Shown here: positions 42,065 through 51,838 of the stretch, in pieces
Layout: the number at the start of each line of letters is the position of its first letter
Numbering within the stretch: the first letter of the stretch is position 1
DNA from: Ferdinandcohnia sp036962685
GTDB lineage: Bacteria > Bacillota > Bacilli > Bacillales > Bacillaceae_L
Reading direction: 5' to 3'
Assembly: GCF_036962685.1 (NCBI RefSeq)
Contig: NZ_JBALOP010000014.1
Span: 32,606-96,605, forward strand
DNA: 64,000 nt
Notes under the pieces: generated by a model
What the model saw: only the letters and a program-made list of their open reading frames with translations
The model's database searches: none
What the model was told of the DNA's origin: nothing
Program-made: the position numbers and the translations under genes

Positions 42065-43237
42065 TTAAGCATCCTCCTTTCTTGTATTTCCTAAGAAAAA
42101 GGTGTTTTTCGCAAATGCATTCGTGCACGCATCCACATCTTTGATTCCTGTTATATCCTGAAGGATGACTCGCTCACCCTGCTCTCGTTTATTCATGGCA
42201 AAACGGATTGCTTCTTCCCGTTGCTCCGCGCTAAATATCACACAATGAATTTCAGGCTCATCCTGAGGCAGATCAAGTGCTTCCAAAAGTCGATCGATAC
42301 GAATTCCAAAGCCTGTCGCTGGTGCAGGTCGATCAAATTTCTCAAATAAATGATCATAACGGCCGCCGTTTCCAACTAAAAAGCCGACATTCTCTGCGTA
42401 CACTTCAAATAGAATTCCTGTGTAATAGCTCATATGACTGACTAAATTGAAGTCAATTTTAATATGCTCCGTTACACCGAAGCTCTCTAATCTTTTCCAT
42501 AGCATTTCAAGTTCTACGGCTGCCTTTTTCCCTTCTTCACATTCGACTAATTCTTTCGCATTTGCAATTTTTGAGTCATTTCCTCTTAATTGTAAAAGGG
42601 AAAGCAAACGTTGTTTATCAATCGAAGAGAGGGGCAAGTTTTTCACATGCTCCCTGTAGCCAACGTAATTTTTTTCATATAAAAATCGTTGTAGGATATC
42701 CGCTCTTGCTTCATTTCCGACAATCTCCATAAACAATGACTTTACATAACCAATATGACCAATTGGTACGGTAAAATTGGTCAGTCCCGCTTGCTTAAGG
42801 GCTGCAATCATAAGGGCAATAACCTCTGCATCTGCACTAGTTGTTGTATCGCCAATATACTCAATCCCGATTTGCTCGAATTCTGCAGGTCTTCCGCCTT
42901 CATGCTGCTGAGCACGGAACACATTTGCAGAATAAGCAATGCGAAGTGGGTATTCCCCTTTATATAAACGAGACGCTGCGACTCGAGCGATAGGTGCTGT
43001 CATATCAGGTCGAAGGACAAGTGTATGTCCCTGTGAATCAAGTAATTTAAATAGTTGTCGGTCAAGGATCGCCGATGCCTCACCGATTGTTTCGTAATAT
43101 TCAAGGGTAGGAGTTTCAATAAATTGATAGCCCCAGCTTTCAATTTGAGACGACATTGCATCGCGAATTTTCTTTTTCGCTTCATATAGAGCTGGCAATG
43201 TATCTCTCATCCCTAATGGTTTTTCAAACATAAACAC
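42065..43237 (-). CDS. hisZ: ATP phosphoribosyltransferase regulatory subunit HisZ
   Basis: Paralogue of histidyl-tRNA synthetase that forms the histidine-sensitive regulatory partner of short HisG. About 390 residues with HisRS-like motif 2 around FRAQQHEGGRPAEFEQIG and motif 3-like GFGIRIDRLLEAL, but without tRNA-charging context. I choose GTG 43237 (protein MFMFEKPLGMRDT), which matches the family N-terminus and has GGTGGTGA 9 bases upstream; ATG 43231 is the alternative. First gene of the his operon. No T-box or histidine-rich leader peptide is seen upstream. Confidence 0.94.
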   Translation of the reverse strand: MFMFEKPLGMRDTLPALYEAKKKIRDAMSSQIESWGYQFIETPTLEYYETIGEASAILDRQLFKLLDSQGHTLVLRPDMTAPIARVAASRLYKGEYPLRIAYSANVFRAQQHEGGRPAEFEQIGIEYIGDTTTSADAEVIALMIAALKQAGLTNFTVPIGHIGYVKSLFMEIVGNEARADILQRFLYEKNYVGYREHVKNLPLSSIDKQRLLSLLQLRGNDSKIANAKELVECEEGKKAAVELEMLWKRLESFGVTEHIKIDFNLVSHMSYYTGILFEVYAENVGFLVGNGGRYDHLFEKFDRPAPATGFGIRIDRLLEALDLPQDEPEIHCVIFSAEQREEAIRFAMNKREQGERVILQDITGIKDVDACTNAFAKNTFFLGNTRKEDA

Positions 43238-43255
43238 GATTTTCGTCACCACCAT

Positions 43256-43679
43256 AGTTTGTATATATTTATTTTCTCATATTTTTCTTAAAAATCCATT
43301 TTACTTTAGTTCGCTAATATACTACCAAGATAAAGTATATATTACACCTAACCATGATATACGTCAACGGAAAAGTCAGAATTTAGCTAAGTGGAATGGG
43401 GTAGTTGTGGATATGTGGATTGTGCAGATAAAAATATTCTTGTGGATATTGTTGATAGCATTTAAAGTGAATTGTGGATTATGTGAATAAAATGGATAAG
43501 TAGAACGAAAATTTGTAAGCAAGAGAGGAAGAAAGGAGGTAAATGCTGGAATGTATGTGCAGGTATGAGGTTGGGGTGAAGAAGGGATAAAAATTGAGTA
43601 TATGAGTTGTTATTGGTAGAGAAAATAAATTGCATAAAAAGGACACTCTTCTAGCAAGAAAAGCATCCGTAAGTTTGTT
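43256..43679. other. Leader of the his operon and edge of island 2, with degenerate DnaA-box-like array
   Basis: No coding sequence is supported. Between 43406 and 43499 there is a run of TGTGGAT-like 9-mers, several of them abutting: TGTGGATAT and TGTTGATAG at 43441-43458; TGTGGATTA, TGTGAATAA and AATGGATAA at 43473-43499. This resembles the cluster at the other end of the his operon. No T-box specifier or antiterminator sequence is visible. Confidence 0.55.
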
Positions 43680-45101
43680 CTATAACTTAAAAGAAACGAA
43701 TTTTGATTCTGTCATTTCCTCAACAGAATATTTTATGCCTTCCTTTCCAACTCCGCTATTCTTCACACCACCATATGGCATATTATCAACGCGGAAGGAT
43801 GGGATGTCATTAATGATTACCCCACCAACCTCTAATCGCTCTACCGCATCAAAGGCTTTTTGGAGATTTGTTGTGTAGACTCCTGCTTGTAATCCATATT
43901 CTGAATCATTCACTAAATCTATTGCTTCGTCCCATGTTTTATATGAATTTACTAAAACGATTGGTCCAAACGCTTCATTACATGAGATCGACAGTTTTTT
44001 CCCACCATTCACTATAATGGTTGGCTCAAATGCATTCCCTGCTCGCTTACCGCCGTAGGCTATAGTTGCTCCTCCACTTTCGGCTTCTTTTATCCAGCTT
44101 TCTATCCGATCTGTTTCACCAGGGTTAATTAAGGCAGAAATATCTGTATCCTCCGCTTTCGGATCGCCTATTACTAAATTTTTAGCATGGGCTGTCATTT
44201 TTTCAATAAATGTATCAAATAGATTCTCTTTCACAAAGATTCTTTGGACAGAGATACAAACTTGTCCTGAGAAATTAAAGGAACCTTCTACACAACGCGC
44301 AGCAACTGCATCTAAATCCACGCTATCTTCAACAATCACACCGGCGTTTGATCCTAATTCTAAGGTTACACGTTTTAACCCTGCTTTCTCCTTAATCCCC
44401 AAACCTACTGGTACACTTCCTGTAAAAGTTACCATTTTTATACGAGAATCGGTAACTAGTAAATCACCAACTACTCCTCCTCTACCGGTAATCACGTTTA
44501 AAGCACCCGCTGGGAGTCCTGCCTCTTCAAATATTTTAGCTGTCATAAAGCCACTTAATGGAGTCTGAGATGCAGGTTTAAGAACAACTGTATTCCCCGC
44601 TGCAAATGCTGGCCCTAGTTTATGCGCCGTTAGGTTAAATGGAAAATTAAAAGGAGTTATCGCTGCAATAACACCTAGGGGCTCTTTCTTCACATAGCCA
44701 AAGCGATTTTTCCCTCCTTTTGCCGCGTCTAAGGGTACTGTTTCACCGTGTAAACGTTTCGCTTCTTCTGCTGCAAATTTATAGGTTTCTATTGTACGTG
44801 CTATTTCCGCTCTAGCAGCTTTTAAAGGCTTGGCATTTTCAGTTGCTAAAATCAATGCACATTCTTCTTTTCTTTCTGATATAATCTGGGATACTTTCTC
44901 CAAAATTTCAGAACGTTCAGCTGCACTTAAACCTCTCATCACTTTAGTTGCCTTTTGTGCACTTGCAATAGCCTGTTCAACATGATTTTTATTTGCTACA
45001 GGAATTTGAGCAACTAGCTCTTGATTATAAGGAGAACGTAATTCTTGATATTCTTCAGCTTCCATCCACCGACCATCAATATATAGTTTATGTTTCTCCA
45101 C
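43680..45101 (-). CDS. Aldehyde dehydrogenase family protein
   Basis: NAD(P)-dependent aldehyde dehydrogenase of 473 residues. Motifs: TPFNFPFNLTAHK, FTGSVPVG, the catalytic glutamate in LELGSNAGV (GSN rather than GGK/GGH) and the catalytic cysteine in FSGQVCISVQR. This pattern fits the lactaldehyde/phosphonoacetaldehyde/GapN-like branch more than GabD. The substrate is unknown; as last gene after the MFS transporter and xdhC-like gene it probably oxidises an aldehyde intermediate of island 2. GGAGGG lies upstream of the ATG. Confidence 0.85.
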   Translation of the reverse strand: MEKHKLYIDGRWMEAEEYQELRSPYNQELVAQIPVANKNHVEQAIASAQKATKVMRGLSAAERSEILEKVSQIISERKEECALILATENAKPLKAARAEIARTIETYKFAAEEAKRLHGETVPLDAAKGGKNRFGYVKKEPLGVIAAITPFNFPFNLTAHKLGPAFAAGNTVVLKPASQTPLSGFMTAKIFEEAGLPAGALNVITGRGGVVGDLLVTDSRIKMVTFTGSVPVGLGIKEKAGLKRVTLELGSNAGVIVEDSVDLDAVAARCVEGSFNFSGQVCISVQRIFVKENLFDTFIEKMTAHAKNLVIGDPKAEDTDISALINPGETDRIESWIKEAESGGATIAYGGKRAGNAFEPTIIVNGGKKLSISCNEAFGPIVLVNSYKTWDEAIDLVNDSEYGLQAGVYTTNLQKAFDAVERLEVGGVIINDIPSFRVDNMPYGGVKNSGVGKEGIKYSVEEMTESKFVSFKL

Positions 45102-45140
45102 CTTCTATCCCTCCTACTGTGTTAATGAAAATCACTATGA

Positions 45141-46343
45141 TCATCCCGTTATATTTCTTTCTTGGTTATATGACACTTGTGTTTCAACTACATGTTTTAG
45201 CATAAAGTAGCTAAGTATAGCGGTAACACAACCTAATAAACCAAGGATAATAAATCCCTGCTCTAAAGTTAGCCAATCTCCGATGACTCCCATAAACAAT
45301 GGACCGATAAACATACCTAAACCGTATATTGCCTGATAAAACCCCATGGCCGTAGCTCTTTTTCCCGAATCCATGTGTTTTATACTCATCGACATTAGAA
45401 TAGGCGAAACAAAACCTCTTCCTAATCCAGCAAGACATTGTGTGATGATTAATAAAAAGATGCTTCCAACAAAAGGGATTACAATTGTAAAAAGTCCAAT
45501 AAAAACAAAACCTGCAATAACTACTGTTTTTTCACCGAAGTATTTTGCTAGATAGCCCCCACCTATCCATGCAGCAATTGCCATTGGGAATGTAGAGAAA
45601 AATGTAAGCAGTCCCATATCAAATTTTGATGCACCCAAATTTTGTGCATAAACAGGGGTGAATCCAAATACAGTTGCGAATGCTAATAACTGGAACAAGA
45701 TGGCTATGGAAGATACAATAACAAGGTTTTTGTCACTTGCAACCTCTATAACTCCTCGCATCGTTATTTTCTGATCATCGCCTTCCGTATTTTCAATAAT
45801 AAAAAGGGATCCGACTAAGCCAATTACTCCTATGATTCCTCCTATTAGAAATGCAGCTTCAAAACCATATAAATCCGCTACCCATCCACCAACTAAAATC
45901 CCTAACATTTGCCCACTCATGTTGTAAAAGGTAATCTTACCAATGGCTTCAGTTGTTTGTTCTTTCATAAAATAACTTACAAATAAAATCGTAAAATCAA
46001 CCCAGGTAGCAGCTGCTGCACCAGCCAATGCTCTTAACAGAAGGATCCAGGTAACTTCTTGTGTTACGAGGATGCCAATACCTGACAAAATCGAAAATAG
46101 GATACCAAAAATAATAAATATTTTCCGTATGTGAAGACGATCCGAAATGACCCCAACAGGAATTCGAAGTAACATCTGTGTTAGACCATACATACCAACC
46201 ACAAGACCTGCCATTTTGTAGGAGGCACCTAAATGCTCTAAATAAGCTGCTAAAATTGGAACACAAGTATACATCGAAAACCAAAACAATAATGTGACGG
46301 TACAAAATAATGGAATTCGATTTCCTTGTTTAATTACTGTCAT
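45141..46343 (-). CDS. MFS transporter
   Basis: Major facilitator superfamily permease of about 400 residues with twelve predicted membrane segments. The loop 2-3 motif appears as GVISDRLHIRK, and its counterpart after helix 8 is weaker. It is likely a proton-coupled importer of the compound degraded by island 2, or an exporter; the substrate cannot be read from sequence. The ATG at 46343 is preceded by AAAGGTG and lies two bases after the xdhC-like stop codon, so the two are co-translated. Confidence 0.85.
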   Translation of the reverse strand: MTVIKQGNRIPLFCTVTLLFWFSMYTCVPILAAYLEHLGASYKMAGLVVGMYGLTQMLLRIPVGVISDRLHIRKIFIIFGILFSILSGIGILVTQEVTWILLLRALAGAAAATWVDFTILFVSYFMKEQTTEAIGKITFYNMSGQMLGILVGGWVADLYGFEAAFLIGGIIGVIGLVGSLFIIENTEGDDQKITMRGVIEVASDKNLVIVSSIAILFQLLAFATVFGFTPVYAQNLGASKFDMGLLTFFSTFPMAIAAWIGGGYLAKYFGEKTVVIAGFVFIGLFTIVIPFVGSIFLLIITQCLAGLGRGFVSPILMSMSIKHMDSGKRATAMGFYQAIYGLGMFIGPLFMGVIGDWLTLEQGFIILGLLGCVTAILSYFMLKHVVETQVSYNQERNITG

Positions 46344-46345
46344 TC

Positions 46346-47413
46346 TCAACACCTTTGTAATAATGTCCTATATTCATTCGTTGTTACAACTCTTCGACTA
46401 GCATTCTTATTATTTTTAACAGCGAGCAATTCGGAAACAATGCTAAGCGCGATTTCCTCTGGGGACTGTGCTCCAATATCAAGGCCAATCGGTGAATGGA
46501 CTTTATTTGCCGTAAACATATCGATTTCGGAATCCTTTAACTCTTCCAAGAGCTTAAATATTCGTCTGTGGGCTCCTAATATGCCAATATACTGAACATT
46601 TTCTTTGGAAAGTCTACGTAAGATACTTACATCGACCTCGAAATTATGAGTCATGATTATGACATATGTATTCTTTTTTAATTTCATAGATTCATAACCG
46701 TTTCGAGTAGTTAGTATGACCTCATTTGCTTCAGGAAAATGAATAGACGTCGCATATTGAGGACGATGGTCAACGATCGTTGTTTTCCAATTTATATTGG
46801 CTAATTGCTGTACAACAGGTACTACATCAGGTCCTGCACCAAAAATGGTAACATGCGGTCGTGGCTCCACTTTTTCGATAAAACTGACCGTTCGAGCCCC
46901 ATTTATTGTGATTTCGCAAAGCATTGATTGTTTTAGTTGCACTTCATCTAATGATGGTAAAATTTGAATCAGCCCAACAGGACATTTACTTTCATTAGAA
47001 GATTGAACCACTGTAGCAATTTGGTAACTTTCCTCGGTTTCGTCACGTTGTTTCATACTTTTATAAATTTCTTCTGCATTTTTAAGGTGGTTTATGGGGT
47101 CAAATGGTTGTAAAAAAATTTCTACCGCTCCGTCACACCCAAGCCCCATCCCCCATAGGAGATCAAATTCTGAGCGAAAATCATAATATAATGTTTCAGG
47201 TCGATAGTTTTCAATTATGCCAGATACTCTTTCTATCAAATCACTTTCTACACACCCGCCACTGACAAGACCTTCAATTTGACCATCGACCATAATTAAA
47301 CTACGAGCTCCAACTGGCTGATATGTGGATCCTTCTGTTTTAATGATAGTGGCAATAACTGCAGTTTTCTTTTCGGCTAAACATTTTTCTAAACCTAGTA
47401 TCAAATTTCGCAT
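46346..47413 (-). CDS. XdhC/CoxI family molybdenum hydroxylase maturation protein
   Basis: Family that binds molybdenum cofactor, promotes its sulfuration and inserts it into xanthine-dehydrogenase-type enzymes. The 355-residue protein has the N-terminal XdhC part (GSTYQPVGARSLIM, GLVSGGCVESDL) and a C-terminal Rossmann domain (VTIFGAGPDVVPVV, then ILGAHRR). PucA of B. subtilis is the best-known relative. It should serve the Mo enzyme encoded at 49541. A terminator separates it from the upstream FAH gene, so it may have its own promoter with the MFS and ALDH genes. Confidence 0.9.
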   Translation of the reverse strand: MRNLILGLEKCLAEKKTAVIATIIKTEGSTYQPVGARSLIMVDGQIEGLVSGGCVESDLIERVSGIIENYRPETLYYDFRSEFDLLWGMGLGCDGAVEIFLQPFDPINHLKNAEEIYKSMKQRDETEESYQIATVVQSSNESKCPVGLIQILPSLDEVQLKQSMLCEITINGARTVSFIEKVEPRPHVTIFGAGPDVVPVVQQLANINWKTTIVDHRPQYATSIHFPEANEVILTTRNGYESMKLKKNTYVIIMTHNFEVDVSILRRLSKENVQYIGILGAHRRIFKLLEELKDSEIDMFTANKVHSPIGLDIGAQSPEEIALSIVSELLAVKNNKNASRRVVTTNEYRTLLQRC

Positions 47414-47455
47414 AAAATGTCACCTCCGAAACCATTTACCGTTTGCGGTTAAAAT

Positions 47456-47496
47456 AAATTGGTCCATATGGACGGACGTCTTTAATGGACCAATTT
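47456..47496 (-). terminator. Terminator of the molybdenum hydroxylase operon
   Basis: On the minus strand AAATTGGTCCAT and ATGGACCAATTT form a perfect 12-bp stem around a 17-base loop, followed by a T-rich tract, about 12 bases after the FAH-family stop codon. Confidence 0.82.
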
Positions 47497-47507
47497 TCTA
47501 CTATCTC

Positions 47508-48500
47508 CTATTCTTTAGCGGCAATCGTATTTGTTAAAGTACCAATGCCTTCTACCTCTAAATCCACTCGATCACCAGGGTATAAATATTGTCCGCGTTC
47601 ATGACCTGAACCCCATCCAATTGTTCCAGTCCCTAACACTTCGCCTGATTGCAGGTATTCTTCCCAAGAAGCATGTGCAATTAAATCCTCAAACTTCCAA
47701 TGAATACTCCCTGAATTATCGTCACACCATACTTCACCATTTACCTTAGCTTTCATTGCTAAATTATATACATCTTTAATTTCATCCATCGTCACAATCC
47801 AAGGTCCTAATGTATGACCTTTTGTAAAATCTTTTGCTTTTGCGGGACCTAAACCAATGGCAAGTTCTTTGGATTGAATTTGTCTTGCACTAAAATCGTT
47901 ATAGATGGTTAAGCCAAACACATGATCCATCGCATTTTCACGTTGAATATTTTTACCACCACGACCTACAATAATTCCAAGTTCAAACTCAAAATCCATT
48001 TCAGTTGCATGAGATGGCATTGGAATTTCATCACCATGGGCAGATAAACTGCTTGGGTTCCCTTTGTAATACGCTGGTATTTCGTACCACTCAGGTGGAA
48101 TTTCGCGTCCCAATCTTGGATAGATATTTTTTAAATGCGTTTCAAAAGCCATAAAATCTCTAAGCATGGGTGGACGTATTACAGGTGGAAGAAGCTTGAT
48201 TTCTTCCAGTGGAAGTATGATGCGTTCTCCTTCTGGCCCTACTTCATTACCACTCTCAATTGCCCTAGAAAGTGCTGTTCTGGCAGCTTCCATACCCGCT
48301 TCATCATTTTCAATAAATGCCACCATATCATTAGGTAAAAGTGCCGAACTTATTCGTAATGCCGCACTATTGGGTAAACCTTTTGCTAGTAAATTCAATC
48401 GGTATGCACCAGCTAAGTCAACTGCTACCGAACCATAAACTGCCCCAATTCGTACTTTCGGGCCTTCAATTGTTGGAATCTGATATGAGATCAGCTTCAT
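47508..48500 (-). CDS. Fumarylacetoacetate hydrolase family protein
   Basis: Metal-dependent FAH-fold enzyme of 330 residues; relatives hydrolyse or decarboxylate/hydrate keto-acids in aromatic catabolism. The metal-binding acids are in MDFEFELGIIVGRGGKN, and the family segment NDFSARQIQ is visible, followed by KDFTKGHTLGPWIV. The C-terminal GTGTIGWGSG region is typical. It could cleave the ring-opened product of this pathway. Last gene before the operon terminator, 22 bases after the ABM gene. Confidence 0.87.
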   Translation of the reverse strand: MKLISYQIPTIEGPKVRIGAVYGSVAVDLAGAYRLNLLAKGLPNSAALRISSALLPNDMVAFIENDEAGMEAARTALSRAIESGNEVGPEGERIILPLEEIKLLPPVIRPPMLRDFMAFETHLKNIYPRLGREIPPEWYEIPAYYKGNPSSLSAHGDEIPMPSHATEMDFEFELGIIVGRGGKNIQRENAMDHVFGLTIYNDFSARQIQSKELAIGLGPAKAKDFTKGHTLGPWIVTMDEIKDVYNLAMKAKVNGEVWCDDNSGSIHWKFEDLIAHASWEEYLQSGEVLGTGTIGWGSGHERGQYLYPGDRVDLEVEGIGTLTNTIAAKE

Positions 48501-48522
48501 GTAATCACCTCCTAATTGATAA

Positions 48523-48813
48523 CTACTCTACTAAGTTAAAAATCTCACGTTCACGCTTTTCTAATAGTGGAATGATTTTTCCTTCAATAATTTCTTGGAA
48601 ATGTGGTGTTTCACGATGACCCTCTAATGCAGCTTGATCCACATATTGCTCATATAGTAAGAATAGATCTGGATTATCTTGAGAGCGATTCGCATAATAT
48701 ATAGGGCAACCTTTTTCATATTCTTCTACTAATGGTTTCATGTCATTTAAATACTGTTGTACTTCGTCCCCTTTACCTGGTTTACAATGATATTTTGCTA
48801 CTAATACGATCAT
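48523..48813 (-). CDS. Antibiotic biosynthesis monooxygenase (ABM)-fold protein
   Basis: Small dimeric alpha/beta-barrel protein of 96 residues. The ABM pattern is clear: VAKYHCKPGKGDEVQQYL, then NPDLFLLYEQYVDQAALEGH. Members include quinol monooxygenases (YgiN), haem-degrading enzymes and muconolactone-isomerase-like proteins. A cofactor-free oxygenation or an isomerisation in this pathway is possible. It lies within the operon between the phosphatase and FAH genes, with an AGGAG site before its ATG. Confidence 0.85.
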   Translation of the reverse strand: MIVLVAKYHCKPGKGDEVQQYLNDMKPLVEEYEKGCPIYYANRSQDNPDLFLLYEQYVDQAALEGHRETPHFQEIIEGKIIPLLEKREREIFNLVE

Positions 48814-48824
48814 TTTAGCTCCTC

Positions 48825-49544
48825 CTAAATAGTTTGATAGTTATTTATTGTTTTTATAAAATCCCGATAACGAATTGTGCAAGAGCCATCAGTTTCATAA
48901 ATCATATCAATCGTTTCACAGTATTCTGGCTCTCCAAGATCTTTCTCAAGCAAATACGTTTTTAAAAATGCTCGCAATACAGGTGAATGTGTAACACATA
49001 TAAAGCGTCGGGTTTCCTCACCTGGTAGAGTCCCCAAGCTTTCCGCAAATTTCATCAACCGAACAGCAACAGTTAATGTATTTTCTCCTGGCGGATCATC
49101 AAGCCCAAGCCAATAACCTATCCGGTCTGGACTTTCCCAAAACTGTGGCCAGAATGGTACTTTTTTCACATGATTAACATTTAGTCCAACAGATTTGGTT
49201 TGTTCTGCTAACGCTTCAGCTGTTGAAACCATCTCCACCCGTAAGCCTCCCAAATAGATATCCGGGTTCCGTATGGCATCTTCTACCATTGGCTCAGATA
49301 AAACAGCTTCCTCTACATCACGTTCCTGAAGCTTATCAAGAATACCATTCCGCAGCATTTCGGCAGTTTGACGTGTTCGATTCGTGGATGCATAGAGAAA
49401 CGTTATCTTCTCATGATTCGTTATTTTCTCGCCAAATAAAGCTCCTATTTTCCGAGCAAATTTAGCGCCATCTTCTGTAATTGGGACATCACCTTGATGA
49501 GAAGCAACTTCTCCATGTCTTACAAAATGAACATAGAGAGTCAT
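48825..49544 (-). CDS. Histidine phosphatase family protein
   Basis: Phosphoglycerate-mutase-like phosphatase of 239 residues. The catalytic motif RHGE is in HFVRHGEVASHQ near residue 9; the second histidine is in CVTHSPVLRAFL and the second arginine in ASTNRTRQTAE. The ATG overlaps the Mo-subunit stop codon (ATGA), so it is translationally coupled to the hydroxylase. In this setting it may remove a phosphate placed by the split dikinase-like pair at 54533/56957; this is inference. Confidence 0.87.
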   Translation of the reverse strand: MTLYVHFVRHGEVASHQGDVPITEDGAKFARKIGALFGEKITNHEKITFLYASTNRTRQTAEMLRNGILDKLQERDVEEAVLSEPMVEDAIRNPDIYLGGLRVEMVSTAEALAEQTKSVGLNVNHVKKVPFWPQFWESPDRIGYWLGLDDPPGENTLTVAVRLMKFAESLGTLPGEETRRFICVTHSPVLRAFLKTYLLEKDLGEPEYCETIDMIYETDGSCTIRYRDFIKTINNYQTI

Positions 49545-51838
49545 TCTAAATCACCTCTGTCTTTAATCGCCCTCCATACTCTTTCGGGCGTTAGTGGAAG
49601 TTGATTAACACAAATCCCAATGGCTTGAGCTACTGCATTCCCAACAGCTGCTGGTACACCCATTAAGCCACCCTCACCTACACCCTTTGCCCCAAATGGC
49701 CCGGGACCATCTCCATTTTCAATGACACGGGAACGGAAATCATCCGGAAGGTCATTGAAAAGAGGAACACGATATTGAACTAAAGATGGGTTGCTTAATA
49801 CCCCATCTTCGAAGATCATTTGTTCATATAACGCTGCTCCAATACCTTGCATCGATGAACCAATATCTTGACCTTCTACCTGCTGGAGATTTAATGCCTT
49901 ACCTGCATCAACTGCTGTCAATAGTTTTATAATTTTCACTCTTCCTGTCGCAGGATCGACTTCCACTTCTGTTGCAACCCAACAAGGCTCCCAGAAAGGA
50001 GTTGATCCTCCTAAAGGTGCTTTCGTTGGTGTTAATAGAAATTGACCAACCTCGCATATTTCAATTCCATATTGCTGTTTCGTCTGCATGAGCACTTCGG
50101 AAATCTCTAATCGGTGCTCTTGTGATCGAATCATCCCATTTTCAATAGAAATTTCATCAATTGAAACATTTAACAATGCCGATGCTCGTTTCACCAATTT
50201 CTCTTTGATTTTTTTTGCAGCATCTTGCACCGCACTTCCCATTGCAACCGTCGATCGACTTGCTGTTGTCGTAGAGTCGAATGGAACCATTGCTGTATCA
50301 GGGTGTGTGACAAATACTCGGTTTAGAGGAATATGTAATTCTTCTGCAGCAATTTGTGCCATGACGCTTAAAGAACCTTGCCCCATTTCAGCAGTCCCCA
50401 TTAAAATGGAAACACTTCCGTCTCCATGTAATCTTGCTATCGCAGTAGACTCGGATGGAGCTTGACTTGGTTTAAAAGAAACAGCAACGCCTCTTCCTCG
50501 CCAAGGTTTTAGTGGTTGGTTCCAACCAAGTTCTTCTGTTAAATCCTTTAAAACAGGAGCCAAATCTGAATCCATTGGAGTATCTCCTTCTGCATACAGC
50601 TCACCACGCTTTAAAAGATTTTTCATGCGAAACTCAACTGGATCCATATTAAGTATTTTTGCAATTTCATCCGTATGTTGTTCATAAGCCCATGTTGCTT
50701 GTGGCACCCCAAACCCCCGATACGCTCCACTTGGTGGTGTATTTGAATAAATAGCCCGAGAATGAATTTCCAAATTAGGAATACGATATGGACCGGCTGA
50801 AACATAGCCACCTTTTTGGGCAACACGAGGCCCACAGTCCGCATAAGCACCTATTTGATAATCTATATTCACCGTTCTTGCAACTATTGATCCATCTTTT
50901 TTTACACCACTTTTGATTATCACTCTTGCGCCTGCCCTACGTATCGTCCTTGCTGTTTCTTGCATAGATAAGGCAACTCTAACAGGTCTTCCAGCTTTCA
51001 TGGCTAGTACAGCTGCTAAAGGTTCAATTTTAGTAAATGCTTTCGCTCCAAATGAACCACCCATTGGGATTGAAATGACACGTACCTTTGCTTGGGGTAA
51101 ACCAAAAATCAAAGCTAGGTCCTGTCTTACTACAGCGGCTGTTTGGGTTCCAGTCCATACCGTAATTCCAGATTCATCATATTTTGCTACAGTATGAATA
51201 GGTTCAAGTGGGAAATGATGAATGATTGGTATTTGGTATTCATTTTCAATTACAAAATCTGCGGCCGCTAATGCAGGAGTAACCTCACCTCGTTCATAAT
51301 CAAACTTATAAGCAATATTTGATGAATTGCTTGGATCAGTATTTGTTAACACTTTGTTATAGTGGCCACCCTTGAATGTTTCCGTTTGAACCTTAGGAGC
51401 ATCAGGATCTAAAGCGGCCTCAATGGAATCTACCACTGGGAGTGGATTATAAGAAACATCTATTAAACTAGCAGCCATAAAAGCTGATTTTTTATCAATT
51501 GCTACAACAGCCGCCACTGGCTCCCCTTCGTAGCGCACTCGATCAATTGCAAGTACAGGTTGGTCACGAAAAACTGGTCCGTAATATGGATCTAACTCTT
51601 TTAAATCATCTTGAGTAAGCACACAAATAACACCAGGCACATCTAAAGCATCTGTGATATCAATTGATTCTATTTCAGCATGTGCAAACGGGCTTCTAAC
51701 AATAGCTGAATCAAGCATTCCATCCATACGTATATCACTTGGAAAAGGGAGCTTCGCTGTTACCCTAGCACGATAATCCTTACGTGGAATCTTTCGGTCA
51801 GTGCTTGATTCAGCATTCGGAACTCCGGATTTAATCAT
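49541..51838 (-). CDS. Xanthine dehydrogenase family, molybdopterin-binding subunit
   Basis: Large catalytic subunit (765 residues) of a three-component molybdenum hydroxylase. Residues ~15-130 are the aldehyde oxidase/xanthine dehydrogenase a/b hammerhead domain and the rest the Mo-pterin domain. Visible are GGSFGAK, SGAYRGFGVPQ, SRSTVAMG and the catalytic glutamate in GAKGVGEGG near the C-terminus. The active-site loop reads AYRGFG, not the AYRCSFR of CO dehydrogenase, so it is not a CO dehydrogenase; a (hetero)aromatic or aldehyde substrate is likely. It overlaps the 2Fe-2S gene by eight bases and the phosphatase gene by four. Confidence 0.92.
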   Translation of the reverse strand: MIKSGVPNAESSTDRKIPRKDYRARVTAKLPFPSDIRMDGMLDSAIVRSPFAHAEIESIDITDALDVPGVICVLTQDDLKELDPYYGPVFRDQPVLAIDRVRYEGEPVAAVVAIDKKSAFMAASLIDVSYNPLPVVDSIEAALDPDAPKVQTETFKGGHYNKVLTNTDPSNSSNIAYKFDYERGEVTPALAAADFVIENEYQIPIIHHFPLEPIHTVAKYDESGITVWTGTQTAAVVRQDLALIFGLPQAKVRVISIPMGGSFGAKAFTKIEPLAAVLAMKAGRPVRVALSMQETARTIRRAGARVIIKSGVKKDGSIVARTVNIDYQIGAYADCGPRVAQKGGYVSAGPYRIPNLEIHSRAIYSNTPPSGAYRGFGVPQATWAYEQHTDEIAKILNMDPVEFRMKNLLKRGELYAEGDTPMDSDLAPVLKDLTEELGWNQPLKPWRGRGVAVSFKPSQAPSESTAIARLHGDGSVSILMGTAEMGQGSLSVMAQIAAEELHIPLNRVFVTHPDTAMVPFDSTTTASRSTVAMGSAVQDAAKKIKEKLVKRASALLNVSIDEISIENGMIRSQEHRLEISEVLMQTKQQYGIEICEVGQFLLTPTKAPLGGSTPFWEPCWVATEVEVDPATGRVKIIKLLTAVDAGKALNLQQVEGQDIGSSMQGIGAALYEQMIFEDGVLSNPSLVQYRVPLFNDLPDDFRSRVIENGDGPGPFGAKGVGEGGLMGVPAAVGNAVAQAIGICVNQLPLTPERVWRAIKDRGDLE

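Noticed and set aside
43256..43620. T-box riboswitch or histidine leader peptide before hisZ
   Set aside because: I searched the leader for the T-box core (GGGTGG-like) and for a run of His codons and saw neither; only AT-rich sequence and TGTGGAT-like motifs are present.
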